Assembly: GCA_021292165.1 (NCBI GenBank)
Contig: CM037879.1
Span: 113,080,359 to 113,144,358 of the forward strand
Origin: Shinisaurus crocodilurus
Lineage: Eukaryota > Chordata > Lepidosauria > Squamata > Shinisauridae
DNA length: 64,000 nt
Direction: 5' to 3'
Shown here: in pieces, positions 21,881 to 33,961 of the stretch
Numbering within the stretch: the stretch's first letter is position 1
Layout: every line of letters starts with the position of its first letter
Notes under the pieces: generated by a model
The model's input: only the letters and a program-made list of their open reading frames with translations
What the model was told of the DNA's origin: nothing
Databases searched by the model: none
Translations under genes and position numbers: made by a program

Positions 21881-23227
21881 GACAATTACATTAAAGCTTA
21901 ATTGTGACCATTCACAAAGCAGTGTTCATGATAATGCATACATCCTGGCATTGATGTAAGCTAATTACATCAATGTACTGTAATAAAACGGGTTATCCTA
22001 GTTAGTTAAATCTTAAATGTAAACTTCCTAAGGCTGCATGTATGGGCAAAAGGCCAAGATATGATAGTCTGAAATGGGCCCCTATCTATAAGGCACGTTG
22101 CGGCCTGCTGCTGTCTAGTATTTGGTTCCTGATATTATGATATGTTTTACTGGCTATTTTTTAATTAATTATATTATTCATACTGGGTTTAATGTTGCAC
22201 ATCACCTTGTGTTAGTGTAGGAAAGGCAACGAATACATATTGTAACTAAATCAGTGTCTTCTGTTCTCGATTCTGAAGCAGACCATCAGTTCATAGGCCA
22301 TGAGTAGAAATCTACACATTTAGTGGATGTCCTTAATACAAATATTTTATCTTTTTTCTGCCTTTGAGAAGTGGGAAAAAGAGAAGTGAAATTTGATTCT
22401 GGGCTATTGTTTCCCCTTTGGTAATGTAATAAATTGTTGCCAATGAATGTCCTTATTATCTCTCAGAATCCTGCCAAAAGAAGCCCAAAATAGGCACCAG
22501 TATGCTAAATACAAGTGTGCATTCTGTTTGTTTGGAGGATTTTTGTGTTTGAAAATACCCTTTGATCACCCTGCTGTGCCGGAACTGTTTTCGGAGCTCT
22601 ATGATAAGGTATTGCCTCTTAGTAGTAACTCTGTTTTTGTGAGAGTAAGACAGGTTAATTGGGCTTGACGATACCGATGACCCTTTCAAGTCATGTAAAA
22701 TGAGACCGGAGAGCTTATCACAGGTAGATAACCATTAATATTCCTTGTACTGTCTATGGGAAGAGAAAGGGGATTGTTTGTTTTAAGTGTTTCCGAAGGT
22801 ATCCAACAAAGGACACAAAGGGGAAACCATCTGCAGAGGAGACAGGGGCCACCATACAAATAGCTCACTTGGATTGAAAAGACAGCTTCCTCCTGCTATA
22901 ACTGATCATTTGGATGAAAGACTGGGGATTGGCTTGTTGCTTTACAATAGGATTCAACCGTTCCATTGAGGCAATGGAAGATTTAACAAAAATGAGAGGA
23001 AATCTTAGTCAAACTACTTCTCTTAGCAGACTTTTTCTTGAGCTAAATCATGAAATCATTTTTCTCCTACCCACCCACCCCCAACACACACACATACCAA
23101 GGCCTTATTCAGTCGAGAATTATCAACTGAAAAAGACAAGAATATTATCATTTATATCAAGATTTTTTTTCCAGTTAACAGCATGAATGAAAAATAAGAT
23201 TTGGTTTCGGAGCTAAACTCTTTAGGA
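21881..23227. other. No recognised gene; low-repeat stretch
   Basis: AT-rich, few recognisable repeats. The block at about 22450-22690 looks compositionally distinct, but its open frames carry no family motif. Confidence 0.45.
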
Positions 23228-23561
23228 CACGGCTGCAGAACCTCAGGTGCGGGGGCCAAATCAGGGGATCTCAATCTGGCCCTCCAGGGTTTCCCAGATG
23301 GCCAAGCCCCTTCCCTAGGCCCCACCCCCTTTTCCAAGACTGATAGTTGGGTGGTTTCCTGGCTTTTGTGCAGTTTCCCCCCTATCCTACAAGGTTAAAA
23401 TGCCTCTCCTTCCACATAGTACCTGGCTGAAAGAGCTTTATGGTAAAATATGCCAGTATTTCTGGGTCTTTTTTGGCCCTGCCCACGACTGGAATGTAGC
23501 TCATGAGAGCTTCTCTGAAATAGAATTTGGGCCTTGGGCTGAAAGAGATTCTGCACCCCTG
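23228..23561 (+). mobile_element. hAT-type MITE, 334-bp family, with 8-bp target duplication
   Basis: The ends CACGGCTGCAGAACCTC and GAGATTCTGCACCCCTG are inverted. CTTTAGGA stands on both sides (23220-23227 and 23562-23569). Other copies lie at 27069-28323 (interrupted), 52333-52650 and 59461-59803. Noncoding. Confidence 0.9.
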
Positions 23562-23569
23562 CTTTAGGA

Positions 23570-25094
23570 CATGTCTGCAGCACCATGGTTCTTCCCTCCT
23601 TCAAGGAAACCCTAAAAACTGCCCTTCTGTGAGAAGTGGAGATACTCAGAAGAAAAACCTTTACACTACAAACTACAATTCCCAGGATTCTTTGGGGTAA
23701 ATCAAGACAATTAAGTGCAAAAACTATACAAATCTGTAATGCAGGTGTGTCCTGAGTGGAATTTTGACCTATAATCTGTCCTTGAAAATTCTTGACTCTT
23801 GAGTGAACTCTGTATGTGACAAATATTTTCCTGTTAAAGAATTAGTAAATGGGTTGTTTTTGTTTTTTTAATGCATGAAGAAAATCCAAATAGCAAAAGA
23901 GCATTTTCCAATCTGGAAAAAAAATTCCACTGTTTTTGAGAAGGAAGCACTTTAGCATAACCTTCATCTACCGTTTCCTATTCATTGCAAAAAGTGTTAA
24001 GACAGCACGTGGTCATATGAATTACAGTGAACTGGTGGGTAGGAATAAAAGGTTAACCACGTATTTAATGAGAAATGCAAATTTGCTATGCTGCCAGTTG
24101 ACAAATTACTATGTGCCCAATGTCTTCTTTAGGACCCTAACACACAAGATGATTTCCTGCATGAATATCATTTATGGGTAAGGAAACCACATGTACACCT
24201 TAATATAGGACAAATGTGCATTGTCTATTTCACTGAATGTACTTGTGGTGAGAAGCCACAATTAATAGTAGGTTTGCTTGATTTGTTCCTTCTGTTATTT
24301 TTTCTATCTGTTCTTTCATTCTATTCCCATCTTTCACGTAGGTCTGTTTGTTTTCTATTTGGAAATATCATATCTATTTGAAGTGTTATGATGTATAGTT
24401 TGCATGCTGTTGTGTAGTCTTTACTAGAATATGAAATATATTCATGGAATTAAGAGGGCATTACGTGTTACATTACTTAGGAAGCTTGGTTGTTGACTAT
24501 TGTTCTCTTGTTTCCTTTTTTCTCACATTTCAGTACAAAATGTGGTACATTTTGTGACAACTCACAAAAGAAGACCTTTATACATAAGTAATTAAATTGT
24601 GGTTCATTCTTTTACCACTCCTGGACAAATATAAGTGTGCGTGTGTATCACATGCTTCAATACATCTCAGCAGAAAGCTCCCAATACATTTCACCAGAGA
24701 GCTAGGCTATTATTTTACAGCACTACTCATGCTCACATACGTAGATAAGAAGCTTCTTATACCTAGCTTATCTACACCAGGCTGTATGAACACCGACAAC
24801 CTGTTTCGTAAGTGGCTTTGCTGTTGGCCTCAGCTTTAAGCAAATCACTCTCTCTCAGCTTCATGTCCTCAACTATATGATGTGAATAATTGTAATCCTC
24901 TCCTAGTTATGTTGTCTCCCGTCGTTTTTGAGAACGACAAAAATAACCATTACAAAACAGTAACAAAACCAAAAAGCAGAACCTCAACAGTTAAAGAGCT
25001 ATACATACGGTACATACATAAGGGGAACAAGGGATAGATGCTTAATATCTATCCCTTGTTCTGGGCCTGCTCAGAGCCAAGGGATAACTGAGGG
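23570..25094. other. No recognised feature
   Basis: AT-rich unassigned DNA. No coding signal. Confidence 0.5.
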
Positions 25095-26970
25095 ATGTGT
25101 GTCTCCTTCTTCTGCCTTGCGTTTGCTGTTGTGTAATGCCAGGTCTGTTACCCAAAAAACATATTTAATCCATGACTTAATCCTGGATGAGGGTGCGGAC
25201 CTGGCATGTATTACGGAAACCTGGCTGGACACGGCCGCTGCTCCAACTCTTGGGGCCTTGTGTCCGCCTGGGTTTACGTATGCCCAGCAACTCAGGACTG
25301 GAGGACGGGGAGAGGGAGTGACTGTTATCTACCGGGAGTCCTTGGTCCTTACCAGACTCCCTCTCCAGGAGACCAAGTTTATCGAGTGCATGTACTGGAG
25401 GTTGGGTCCAAAGGGCAGTCTGGGGATTCTGCTCGTCCACCCCGCTGCACAGCAGACTCCCTGGCTGAGGTGCTAGAGGTGGTCTCTGATGTGTGTGTGT
25501 GGTCCCCCAGGCTATTGGTGCTGGGGGACTTCAACATACATTCGGAGGCTGCCATCATGGGGGCACCTCAGGACTTCATGGAGACCATGGCTTCCTGGGA
25601 GCTGTATCCTGTATCAACTGGACCTACCCATGTAGCCGGTCATGCGCTGGACTTGGTTTTTGTTTCTGGGGAGGGAGGAAATGATCTGGAAATCGGGGAT
25701 ATTTCCACCACCCCCTTGTCATGGTCAGATCACTTTCTTGTAGGGCTGGATTTTTTGGTGCCACAACCCCTCTGCAGGGGTGAAGGACCTATTAGGATGG
25801 TCCGCCCCAGGCGTCTTATGGATCCGGATGGATTCCTGAACGCGCTTGAGGAACTGGAGCACGCAAACAGTAGCTCGGTCGAGACCCTGGTGAATGACTG
25901 GAATGCTGCAATCACCAGGGCATTAGACCGAGTGGCCCCGAAGCGCCCTCTTCATCTGAACACAGCTCACATGGCACCTTGGTTTACTCCATCGGTGCAA
26001 GCTCTGAAGCGGAAGGTGAGAAGGCTAGAGCGCCGATAGCGTAAATCCCACTCTGAAGACGATCGGACACAGGTCAGAGCTGCATCTTCAGCCTACCAGG
26101 TGGTGGTGAGGGCAGCAAAGAATTTCTATGCTGCCTCCATCGCGTCTGCAGAGTGCTGCCCCAGGAGGCTGTTCCAAGTGGTCCAGAGCCTGGTCGGTCC
26201 AGTTGCTCTGGATCCATTGGAACAGTCTAAAGCCTCCTGTGAGGCTTTAGCAAAGCACTTTGCAGATAAAATTGATAAGATTAGGAGTGGGATTCCGTGC
26301 GTCGTGGACACAGTGGGTGAACGGGAGGAGGCCAGTGGCAGTGCGGTTTTGTGGAATCAGTTCCAGCTTCTTCCTTCTGGTGAAGTGGACAAGGTGCTTT
26401 CTTCTGTTAAGCTGACCACCTGCTTGCTTGATCCTTGCCCGTCCTGGCTTGTTATGTTATCACTCCAGTGCTCAAAGAGTTGCACTGGCTACCAGTTGTT
26501 TGCTGAGCCAAATTCAAGGTGCTGGCGTTGACCTTTAAAACCCTGTACGGCTCCGGACCAGTATATCTCAAGGAGCGCCTCCAGCAACATCAAGTAGGCC
26601 GCTCAACAAGATCTGCCACGGATGGCCTTCTCCCTGTCCCATCATCCAGAGAAACCAGGCTGGTGGGGACTAGGAGGAGGGCCTTTTCTGTGGCAGCCCC
26701 CAATTTATGGAACTCTCCCCCCAGTGACCTCCGCCATGCCCCTTCCTTGATTAGCTTCCGCCAGGCATTAAAAACGTGACTTTTCAGGTGGGAATATGGG
26801 GTGGGTTAGGATTTTTAAGTTTTGTACTGTTTTTAACTGTGTTTTATACTGTGTCTGTGTGTCTGTGTGTGTGTTCCCCCCCCCCATGTGTTTTATTGGA
26901 CTGTACATCGCTCAGAGTGGCCGGATGTCTGGCCAGATGGGCGATTCATAAATATAATTAATAAATAAAT
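25095..26970 (+). pseudogene. L2-type LINE with internal deletion of the RT domain
   Basis: It opens with the AP endonuclease region: LLLCNARSVTQKTYLIHDLI, ADLACITETWLD, then after a frame change LVLGDFNIHSEA, HALDLVFV and SWSDHFLVGLDF. A linker follows (AAKNFYAASIASAE, FADKIDKIRSGIP). At about 26460-26480 it jumps straight to the C-terminal part (LALTFKTLYGSGPVYLKERL, AFSVAAPNLWNSPPSDLR). The whole RT core with its F/YADD box is missing. The 3' end is GTACATCGCTCAGAGTGGCC ... AATTAATAAATAAAT. Frameshifts and the deletion make it inactive. Confidence 0.88.
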
Positions 26971-27068
26971 AATAAATACATGTTGTGCAATGGATTAATT
27001 AATTTTTTTGTTTTCTAGCATTGGCTGCCATCTAGCACATTTACACATTCTTGTCCTATATTCTAAGA

Positions 27069-28323
27069 CAGGGGTGGGGAACCTCTTTCAGACTGTGGAC
27101 CAAATTCAATTTCAGAGGAGCTTTGGGGGGCCTATAGGGGATTTCCTCTCCCCACTACTTCCACCACCTATGGGAAAAATGCTCCTTCACTGGGCAGTCC
27201 CATGTATGAGGTTTCTTATGCTTCTATTATGCATTATGCAAATGCTTCTATTTCTGGGCCCAAGGAACTCTCTGCCATTATAACTCAGAGTTCCGCAAGC
27301 TAACTCTTTTCTGCTGCCACCAATTCTGTTAGAATACTTTAAAACCTCCTACATTAGCCGATATAAGAGGCTTAGGCGTGAGATGGGTACCAACACTAGA
27401 GACAAGATGAACTATTAAACAAGTAATTTATTAAAGGGATATTTTGTACATAAGGGATTACTAATAGTTACTTTGGGGGTTTCAAAGGACTGCTTAGTGA
27501 CAATTCTTTAGGACTCAAGAGAGTCTCAAGAGACACTGCTGCTGTTATAAGCCTCCAAGGACTTCTTTTACCTCAGGCCAAATTCCCTAAACCTCCACCC
27601 CAGACAAATACCCCAGCTTCTGGGTACAGTCTTCCTCTGATATTCAAGCTCTCCTGTTGTATTCCTGACTGCTTGGATGGTTTATCTGCGTTGGTAAAAA
27701 GATCTTAGGGCAGGCTCTTGGCATTAACACAGCCACCTGCTCCCTATTCCGGATCTTCACCAGCCACCTAAGATTATCCCACAGAGAAAGAATTCACTTT
27801 CTCCTTAGTCCTTCTAAAACACCACACACTAACCTGTAGATCTTCCCCCTTTAACTGTCATACCTTAACTGTGATTTCCCAACCGCTCTTTTCCACTTAG
27901 ATAGAATCCCCAGCCAATCAGAACTGAATTTACCTGATCCAGGTCCCATCAAACCATATTCAAAGCAATTGTCTCTCTCTCTCTCTCTCCCACTTCAGAA
28001 TGTTGGTAAGCAACTACTACACAGGCCTTTGACCATAACAAAATAAGGCCACAGGCCTACTCATATACATTGTAGTTTCAACACAGAGGCCACACAAAGT
28101 AAACCTTACAGAACAACAAGTTATATACAGGCAATTCTTCACAGAGCCACATTCCAACTGCCTGTAACTAAGCCTTAGGAGAGGCACTTCAACCTTTTAG
28201 GATGGAAAAAAACATGCAAAAGCTGGAAAACCACCAAATGGTCAGTGGGTGTCCATCTGGGGAACCTCAGAAGGCTGGACTGGGGACGGATTTGGCCTGC
28301 AGGTCTAAGGTTCGCCACCCTTG
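27069..28323 (-). mobile_element. hAT-type MITE (334-bp family) split by an 839-bp insertion
   Basis: The left piece (27069 to 27318) begins CAGGGGTGGGGAACCTCTTTC and the right piece (28158 to 28323) ends GGTTCGCCACCCTTG. Together they cover the same element as 23228-23561 in reverse. Outer flanks TTCTAAGA and CTCTAGGA agree at 6 of 8. Confidence 0.7.
27319..28157 (-). mobile_element. 839-bp insertion, possible solo LTR
   Basis: The host MITE reads CTGCC directly before and after this block (27314-27318, 28158-28162), a 5-bp duplication typical of LTR elements. On the minus strand an AATAAA lies about 110 bp before its end. The termini are not clean TG...CA, so the LTR reading is tentative. 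It includes a (CT)n run at 27970-27988. Confidence 0.45.
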
Positions 28324-28352
28324 CTCTAGGAGCACCTGTTCCTGTAGCATTG

Positions 28353-28393
28353 CTAAAGCTAAGCAGGTATGGATCAGATAGGTCCCTTGGACA
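28353..28393 (+). repeat. Possible 5S-like SINE scrap
   Basis: GCTAAAGCTAAGCAGGTATGGATCAG resembles the head of the SINE copy at 55281. Short and degenerate. Confidence 0.3.
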
Positions 28394-29629
28394 GGAGCCT
28401 TCTGTAAGAACAGAAGATTAATATAATAAATAAGTCCTATGTATTTTAAGCAAGTACTTAAAAGTTGTGGCCTTTTAAAGATCCTGTCTCAAAAATATAC
28501 TAATGGTGTAATATTAAGCAAGCATCGGGGGGGGGGGGGGGAAGCAGGCTACATGGGAAACAGGTTGTTGTGTCTGTATTGTTACTATATGGAAGAAGAT
28601 TTGAAGGTTTCATGTGAGCTATCGGAGGGGGGCAAATATTGGAGAGCACTAAGGTGTCAATTGGAATGTTTCCATTGTTTGCTAAAGGATAAGATGTCTG
28701 TGGTCAGGGTCAAATAACCTTGGTCTCAACATATATACATATATATTTTTGACTTGCATAATACTGATTTGTGAACTCATGATAAAAAGGTAGAGAAAAG
28801 TCCCATTTTCCCCTAGGAAAGTCTTTTCAAGGTATACAAGGGATATATAAAATGGGCTAGATAAAGTGCTTGAGCCTAGAACAGCAGAAAAAGATTCCAA
28901 ATATGTCATTATATCTCCTTTTACGTCTGTGCTTCTGCCAGGCCTTTGCTAGCACAGTTGCTATTCATGCCAATATTCTTTACCAGGAGAGATGGATACT
29001 AGCTGAGACAAGGTGGGGTTATAGAATGTATTTTTGTCTGGAAACTGTGATGAGGTTTGCAAACCCCCAAACCCCTTGCTGCCAGGCTAATATCTGCTCA
29101 GTTCAACACATAATTGGCATTACCAACTTTTTAAAATTAGTTTCCACTCCTGGCCTTTAACATCAACAGATAAAAGTAATGGCATGCTTATCTTCATGCC
29201 ACTGAAATCTACACTTAAATACCTATGCAGACTGAAAAGCTACTAAAGGCACAGGAACAGGCTAATTTTTCTGATGAGTTGGCAACCCTACACCCAGTGA
29301 TGGAGACAGATTTTTAATTAATTCATTAATTAATTAATATGTTTAATTTGTCAAACTGTTGAGCATTGTTCTCTGGGCAAATTACACACAGTTAAAAGAA
29401 TTTTATACAATGTGAGTGGTACACCCCTGGGAAACAGCCTAATTCACTTCCAGCACCAATATAGTATGCTTTAACTAGCTGGTAAAAATGCCTGCACACT
29501 GTGCACAGCACAGGGTCAGCAAGGAATGAAAAACTCAAAAGCTCCAGGATCAGGCAAGACCTAAAACAGGCAAGCTTAGTCCTGTCTCCCCTGGAGCTAT
29601 GTCGGTTAGCTTTTGTAAGGGAAATCAAT
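28394..29629. other. No recognised feature
   Basis: Unassigned DNA with a 17-base G run at 28527-28542 and TTAA-rich sequence near 29315. No coding signal. Confidence 0.5.
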
Positions 29630-29700
29630 TTATTAAATTTCTATACCACCCAATAGCCAAGCTCTCTGGGCAGTTTACAAAGATTAAAAACCTTAAAAAT
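29630..29700 (-). mobile_element. LINE 3'-end scrap, L2 type
   Basis: CTATACCACCCAATAGCCAAGCTCTCTGGGCAGTTTACAA is the complement of the 'TTGTAAACCGCCCAGAGAGC...GGGCGGTATAGAAAT' end seen at 30376 and 63114. Confidence 0.65.
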
Positions 29701-29805
29701 ACAGTATTGTGCATAATATAAAAACAGTTTAGCTACAAACATATAAACAGAGCAGTCACATAGGCACAGACACTTATCCAAACAATATCCCATGACCTGA
29801 TTAAA

Positions 29806-29976
29806 ATTTTATTTATTTATTTTATTTATTATATATATACCCCGCCTTTTTTCCTGCAAGGAACCCAAGGCGGCTTACATAATCCTCCTCCTCTCAATTT
29901 TATCCTCACAACAACCCTGTGAGGTAGGTTAGGCTGAGAGTCAGTGACTGGCCCAAAATCACCCAGTGAGTTTCAA
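29806..29976 (-). repeat. Sauria SINE, head missing
   Basis: TATATACCCCGCCTTTTTTCCTGCAAGGAACCCAAGGCGGCTTAC and CAACAACCCTGTGAGGTAGGTTAGGCTGAGAGTCAGTGACTGG are the reverse complement of the Sauria SINE body and BovB-like end. Confidence 0.88.
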
Positions 29977-30049
29977 AACCTATCATATGCTGCCAAATGC
30001 CTGGGAATAGAGGAAGGTCTTAACCTGGCGCTGAAAAGATAACAATCTT

Positions 30050-30415
30050 GGCACCAGGCAGGCCTTGCTGAGGAGTTCATTCCATAGTTGGGAGCCACCA
30101 CCAAGAATGCCCTCTCCTTTGTGGCCTTGATGCATTTCTTGGCTGCTCTCCTTGGCTGCTTGGGAAAAGGATCTTTACCTCACTGTGTGGATCTTGAACC
30201 CCTGGCACAGGCAGTGTCCTGCACAGGAAGCTATGTGGGTGCTGTATTGTGCGGGTTGCCCCTTTCTTCCTTTGTGCATTGTGCTCATAAAACAGAGCTT
30301 GGGAGGGGCATAAGAAGATTCAAACTCCTGTGGAGGGATGCCCTGAGGACTTGCAGTAGTAGGGCCATTGCTTTGTAAACCGCCCAGAGAGCTTCGGCTA
30401 TTGGGCGGTATAGAA

Positions 30416-30416
<1 letters not shown>
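30050..30416. mobile_element. L2-type LINE fragments in opposite orientations
   Basis: 30050-30125 on the minus strand reads like 'ERAFLVVAPNYGMN' (ORF2 end). 30376-30416 on the plus strand is a LINE 3' end (AAACCGCCCAGAGAGCTTCGGC) that runs into a microsatellite. Confidence 0.55.
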
Positions 30417-30450
<34 letters not shown>

Positions 30451-30479
30451 AATAGTAATAATAATAATGATGATGATGA

Positions 30480-30517
<38 letters not shown>

Positions 30518-30519
30518 GC
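30417..30519. repeat. Microsatellite (GAT)n(AAT)n
   Basis: GAT units from 30417 followed by AAT/ATA units to about 30519, growing from the LINE 3' tail. Confidence 0.9.
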
Positions 30520-31446
30520 TGTGCCACTGGGGCAGGCGTACTAGACATGCTATGGCATTGCCCATGTTGTGATACAGGGGGTGTCTGCTGTCTGGGATGG
30601 GGCATCTCCATCAATCATCTAATTGGCTCTCTCCGTATGTGGACTATTGTCACTAGCATAGCCACTAATTGGTTGGTTTGGCCATGTGGCCATGTTTCCA
30701 GAGATACCGGGGGGGGGGTGTCTTTGTATGTATTTTTGGTATTTTCTGGTTGTGTGTTTCTCTCTCTCCTCTCAGGGGCTGAGCACACATAGGATATGGC
30801 CTTTGGCCACCATCCCATCAGCATCTCTTCCCCTGCCCCGCCCCCTGCCATATCATTGGAGTACAGATTTGCTCTTTTATTTACATGCAAAGGTTTGGAT
30901 GGACTGCACCTTAGTAGGATCCAGAGGCTACTTGAATACAGCACTGTTTAGTTGTTTTTCAGGTTTTATACCCATGCATGCACACACACACACACACACT
31001 GATGACCAGAAAAGTTTTCAAAACGTATTGTTATGTACAAGAGATTTTGGTACAGAAGAGTAACTTTCAGGAGAGGGAGGTAGGCAGGCAAAGAAGACCA
31101 TCTCAGACCCTGTTCCCTCTCCCCACAGGGCCATTACCACTAACTGGCCTATGGGAAGGGTTCTTATTAATTGTTATCTTTTAATAGTTTAATATTGTTT
31201 ACTGTCTTTTATTAACATATCTACTTAATTATTTCATTCACTTTAGGATATATGCCTACATAAGTACAATGTAAGGGGAAAAAAGAACAAAGGCGAGTCT
31301 ATTAAAATCAGTAGAAACCAGTTTAACAAAATATTACTTATTGGGATGGAAACTGTAAGCATAGAACCATCAAGTACTATGTTGTGTGTTCTTTTACAAA
31401 TGCTCCAAAGATTAAAAAAAATAATAAAAATTTAAGTTGTTTTAGA

Positions 31447-31592
31447 CAGTGCTTTTTTTCTGGAGAAAAGGGTACCGGAACTCTTGGATTACATTTCCTC
31501 GGGAGTAGATGGCGATTAAATTGTAATGCAATTAATAGAAGAAAAGGTGCTGGAACTCAGTTCCGGTGAGTTCCACCAGAAAAAAAGCCCTG
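31447..31592. mobile_element. hAT-type MITE, 146 bp, perfect 8-bp duplication
   Basis: Ends CAGTGCTTTTTTTCTGG and CCAGAAAAAAAGCCCTG are inverted. GTTTTAGA stands immediately on both sides (31439-31446, 31593-31600). Interior has GGAACTCAGTTCCGGTGAGTTCC. Confidence 0.92.
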
Positions 31593-31600
31593 GTTTTAGA

Positions 31601-32332
31601 TAACCTCAGACACAATATGTTAACCTGGATTTAAAATACCAAATGAAAGATCACACAGGAAAACCCAGAACACTTAAAATGTTTTGACTGTCATCAGTGA
31701 GGCAGATAAACAGTGTGATTTTGCTGCCACCTCTTGATACATTTCAGAAACACAGGTTCATAATTTAAAATAATAAAGTAGGTTAAGCAAGAATGAAAAA
31801 ATATTGTTTAAAAAATGTTTCTAACTACTGATATAGCAAATGAAAGGAGGAGATGGGGAGACAGATCTTTTAGACTTTTTTTTTTTCCACTGTCCTAACT
31901 GAAGAAGAGTTCCCTTGCCTTCCAAAGCTCCCATTCATGTCAACAGAGGGATCTGATCCACATGCACAGTAGTGCATGCTCATTCATTTCAATGGAAATG
32001 AATGGAGTAGTAATCTACCTATGTTGATCTGTAACTCTGGATGCTGTACTGCTCAGTTAGCTTAGAAAGTCATAGAGGCATTGTGGGATATGTAGGCAGA
32101 ACAATAAAAAATATTTTAAGCTTAGATACACACACACACACACACACTTTTCTCTCTCTCACTGGATATATATATTCAATGATTTAAAAACCCCTGCCAG
32201 TTTAACACCAGAGTTAAGGCTATCACATGTTGGCTCAAACGCCTCAAAACTGGGAAATTAGAAGCTAAGGCTGATGCCATAACTGACATACCCCGTGATC
32301 AGCTATGATGTTGCGCAATGTCTGAAATTGGA
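31601..32332. other. No recognised gene
   Basis: Unassigned DNA with (CA)n at 32129-32147. Confidence 0.5.
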
Positions 32333-32392
32333 TGATGCGAGTTGTAGTCTAACACATCTGGAAGGTGCCAGGTTGGGGAAGGCTGTTTTATG
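32333..32392. mobile_element. Half of a palindromic hAT-like MITE
   Basis: GAGTTGTAGTCTAACACATCTGGAAGGTGCCAGGTTGGGGAAGGCTG is one arm of the family; the other arm is absent. Confidence 0.65.
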
Positions 32393-32518
32393 CTGTTCAG
32401 CTGAAATAACCAAACTGTTGCTACAGGGTGGAAGACGTTCTTTCCTTTCCCCTCCTTCCAGCAACATAGCTGCCATAGTCTTCCACTGTGTAGAGAGAAA
32501 GAAGGTGTAAATAAGATA

Positions 32519-32730
32519 CGGTCATGCCTTGGATTGAGAGCATAATTCGTTCCGGAAACGTGCTTGTAATCCAAAACACTCTTATATCAAAACGAAATCC
32601 CCCCAAAAAAATTTGTACAGAGATTTTTAATTTAAGCCGTACTACAGTACTTGTATTGCAAGACGTCAAAAATTTGCTTGTCTTGCAAAACGCTCTCAAA
32701 CCAAGTTACTTGCAATCCAAGGTATTACTG
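32519..32730 (-). mobile_element. Pogo/Tigger-like MITE, copy 2 (inverted)
   Basis: It is the reverse complement of 13524-13778: GTCATGCCTTGGATTGAGAGCATAATTCG ... CAAGTTACTTGCAATCCAAGGTATTACTG. TA flanks both ends. Confidence 0.85.
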
Positions 32731-33557
32731 TATGCTTTTTGTAGGGCTTAATTTGACCCAGGCTTCAGCAAGGCTCCTCAGGAAGCTGCTGTTGTTGCAG
32801 TGCTCAGTAGTAAGATAGCTCTTTTTTTCCTGCCAGGGCAGGAAACCAACATGGGTAGCATTCCTCACCTTACATACATCTCAGTGCACCCTGATGAATT
32901 TCAGTCTGTCATGGAAGGCACAAGAGCTCTAGCAGGAAAGAGAGACACAAATCTCCTCAGCCCTCTATTATGCACATTGTACAGTAATAAAGAATTTCTC
33001 TGAGCATGTACAAAATGCTTTTCCCTTATCACCAAGCAATCACAGGCTTCCTTCCCAATTAGGATGCCAGTATGTCTGCATTTTCAGTCAGCCACTTTGA
33101 GCTTTTTCCCCCCCAAAGGAAACAGTGTGGTAACTTATTATTATTTTATTAGTTTTATTATTACAGAATAAATATCAAGACAGTGGATGCTTCCAGGCCA
33201 ATAGTTCCTAGTGCTACCAATCAAAAGACATTGTGCGTGCAGTTATTCTGACTTTTCCTTCTTAACAGACTTTCTGTGGAAAGAATAAAGATATAAGAAG
33301 CAGTGGGAAACCAGAAGGGTTGCAAGTGGAAGATGTAATGACGTGGATCCCAAAATTATGGAAATGAGGCAGGGCAATTGCACAGTAAAGCATTGCCTGG
33401 AAGCACCGAAGTATTCCTGTTAAAGAGAAAGCCTGATGCACAATTAGTTAACAGCAGCAAATATTTGCATTGTTTGAAAACAGAAAAATCCCAGAGATTA
33501 AAACCGGGTTATTCAAAGTATGGAATACTGCAGCAATGGGGAAAGGTGACACAATAG
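32731..33557. other. No recognised feature
   Basis: Unassigned sequence with ATT-rich patch near 33137. No coding signal. Confidence 0.45.
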
Positions 33558-33784
33558 TCAGTGTGGTGTAGTGGTTAGTGTTGAACTGGCACTCAGGAGA
33601 TCTGGGTTCTAGTCTGCACCTGGCCATGAAGCTCACTTGGTGACTTTGGTCCAGTCACTGACTCTCAGCCTAACCTACCTCACAAGGTTGTTGTGCAGAT
33701 AAAATGGGGAGGAGGAGGATCATGTAAACGGCCTTGGGTTCCTTGCAAGAGGAAAAAAGGTGGGGTATATAAATGTAATAAAAC
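33558..33784 (+). repeat. Sauria SINE, full length
   Basis: GTGTGGTGTAGTGGTTAGTG (box A), GGGTTCTAGTC (box B), CATGAAGCTCACTTGGTGAC, CTCTCAGCCTAACCTACCTCAC and a BovB-like end GCCTTGGGTTCCTTGCAAGAGG...GGGGTATATAAATGTAATAAAA. Confidence 0.93.
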
Positions 33785-33797
33785 GGTAATTGATTTT

Positions 33798-33961
33798 TCA
33801 TAGATCATAGAGTTGGAAGGAGCCTACAAGGCTATCGAGTCCAACCCCCTGCTCAATGCAGGAAACTAGAGGAGGGGTCTCCCATCCAAGTAATAACCAG
33901 GCTTGACCCTGCTTAGCTTTCCACACTCAGACAAGCTGAGCCAGCATAAGCCACAGGCCTG
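33798..33961 (-). repeat. 5S rRNA-headed SINE with CR1-like tail, copy D
   Basis: Full length on the minus strand, from TCATAGATCATAGAGTTGG to CATAAGCCACAGGCCTG. It sits in the 3' tail region of the neighbouring Sauria SINE. Confidence 0.92.

Noticed and set aside
22447..22689. Possible small exon or processed gene copy
   Set aside because: Overlapping frames on both strands, no splice-site logic and no recognisable family.
25206..26039. A 277-codon cellular endonuclease gene
   Set aside because: Motif order and 3' end show it is a LINE ORF2 with frameshifts.
30417..30519. CRISPR-like array
   Set aside because: It is a simple trinucleotide microsatellite in a vertebrate genome, without spacers.
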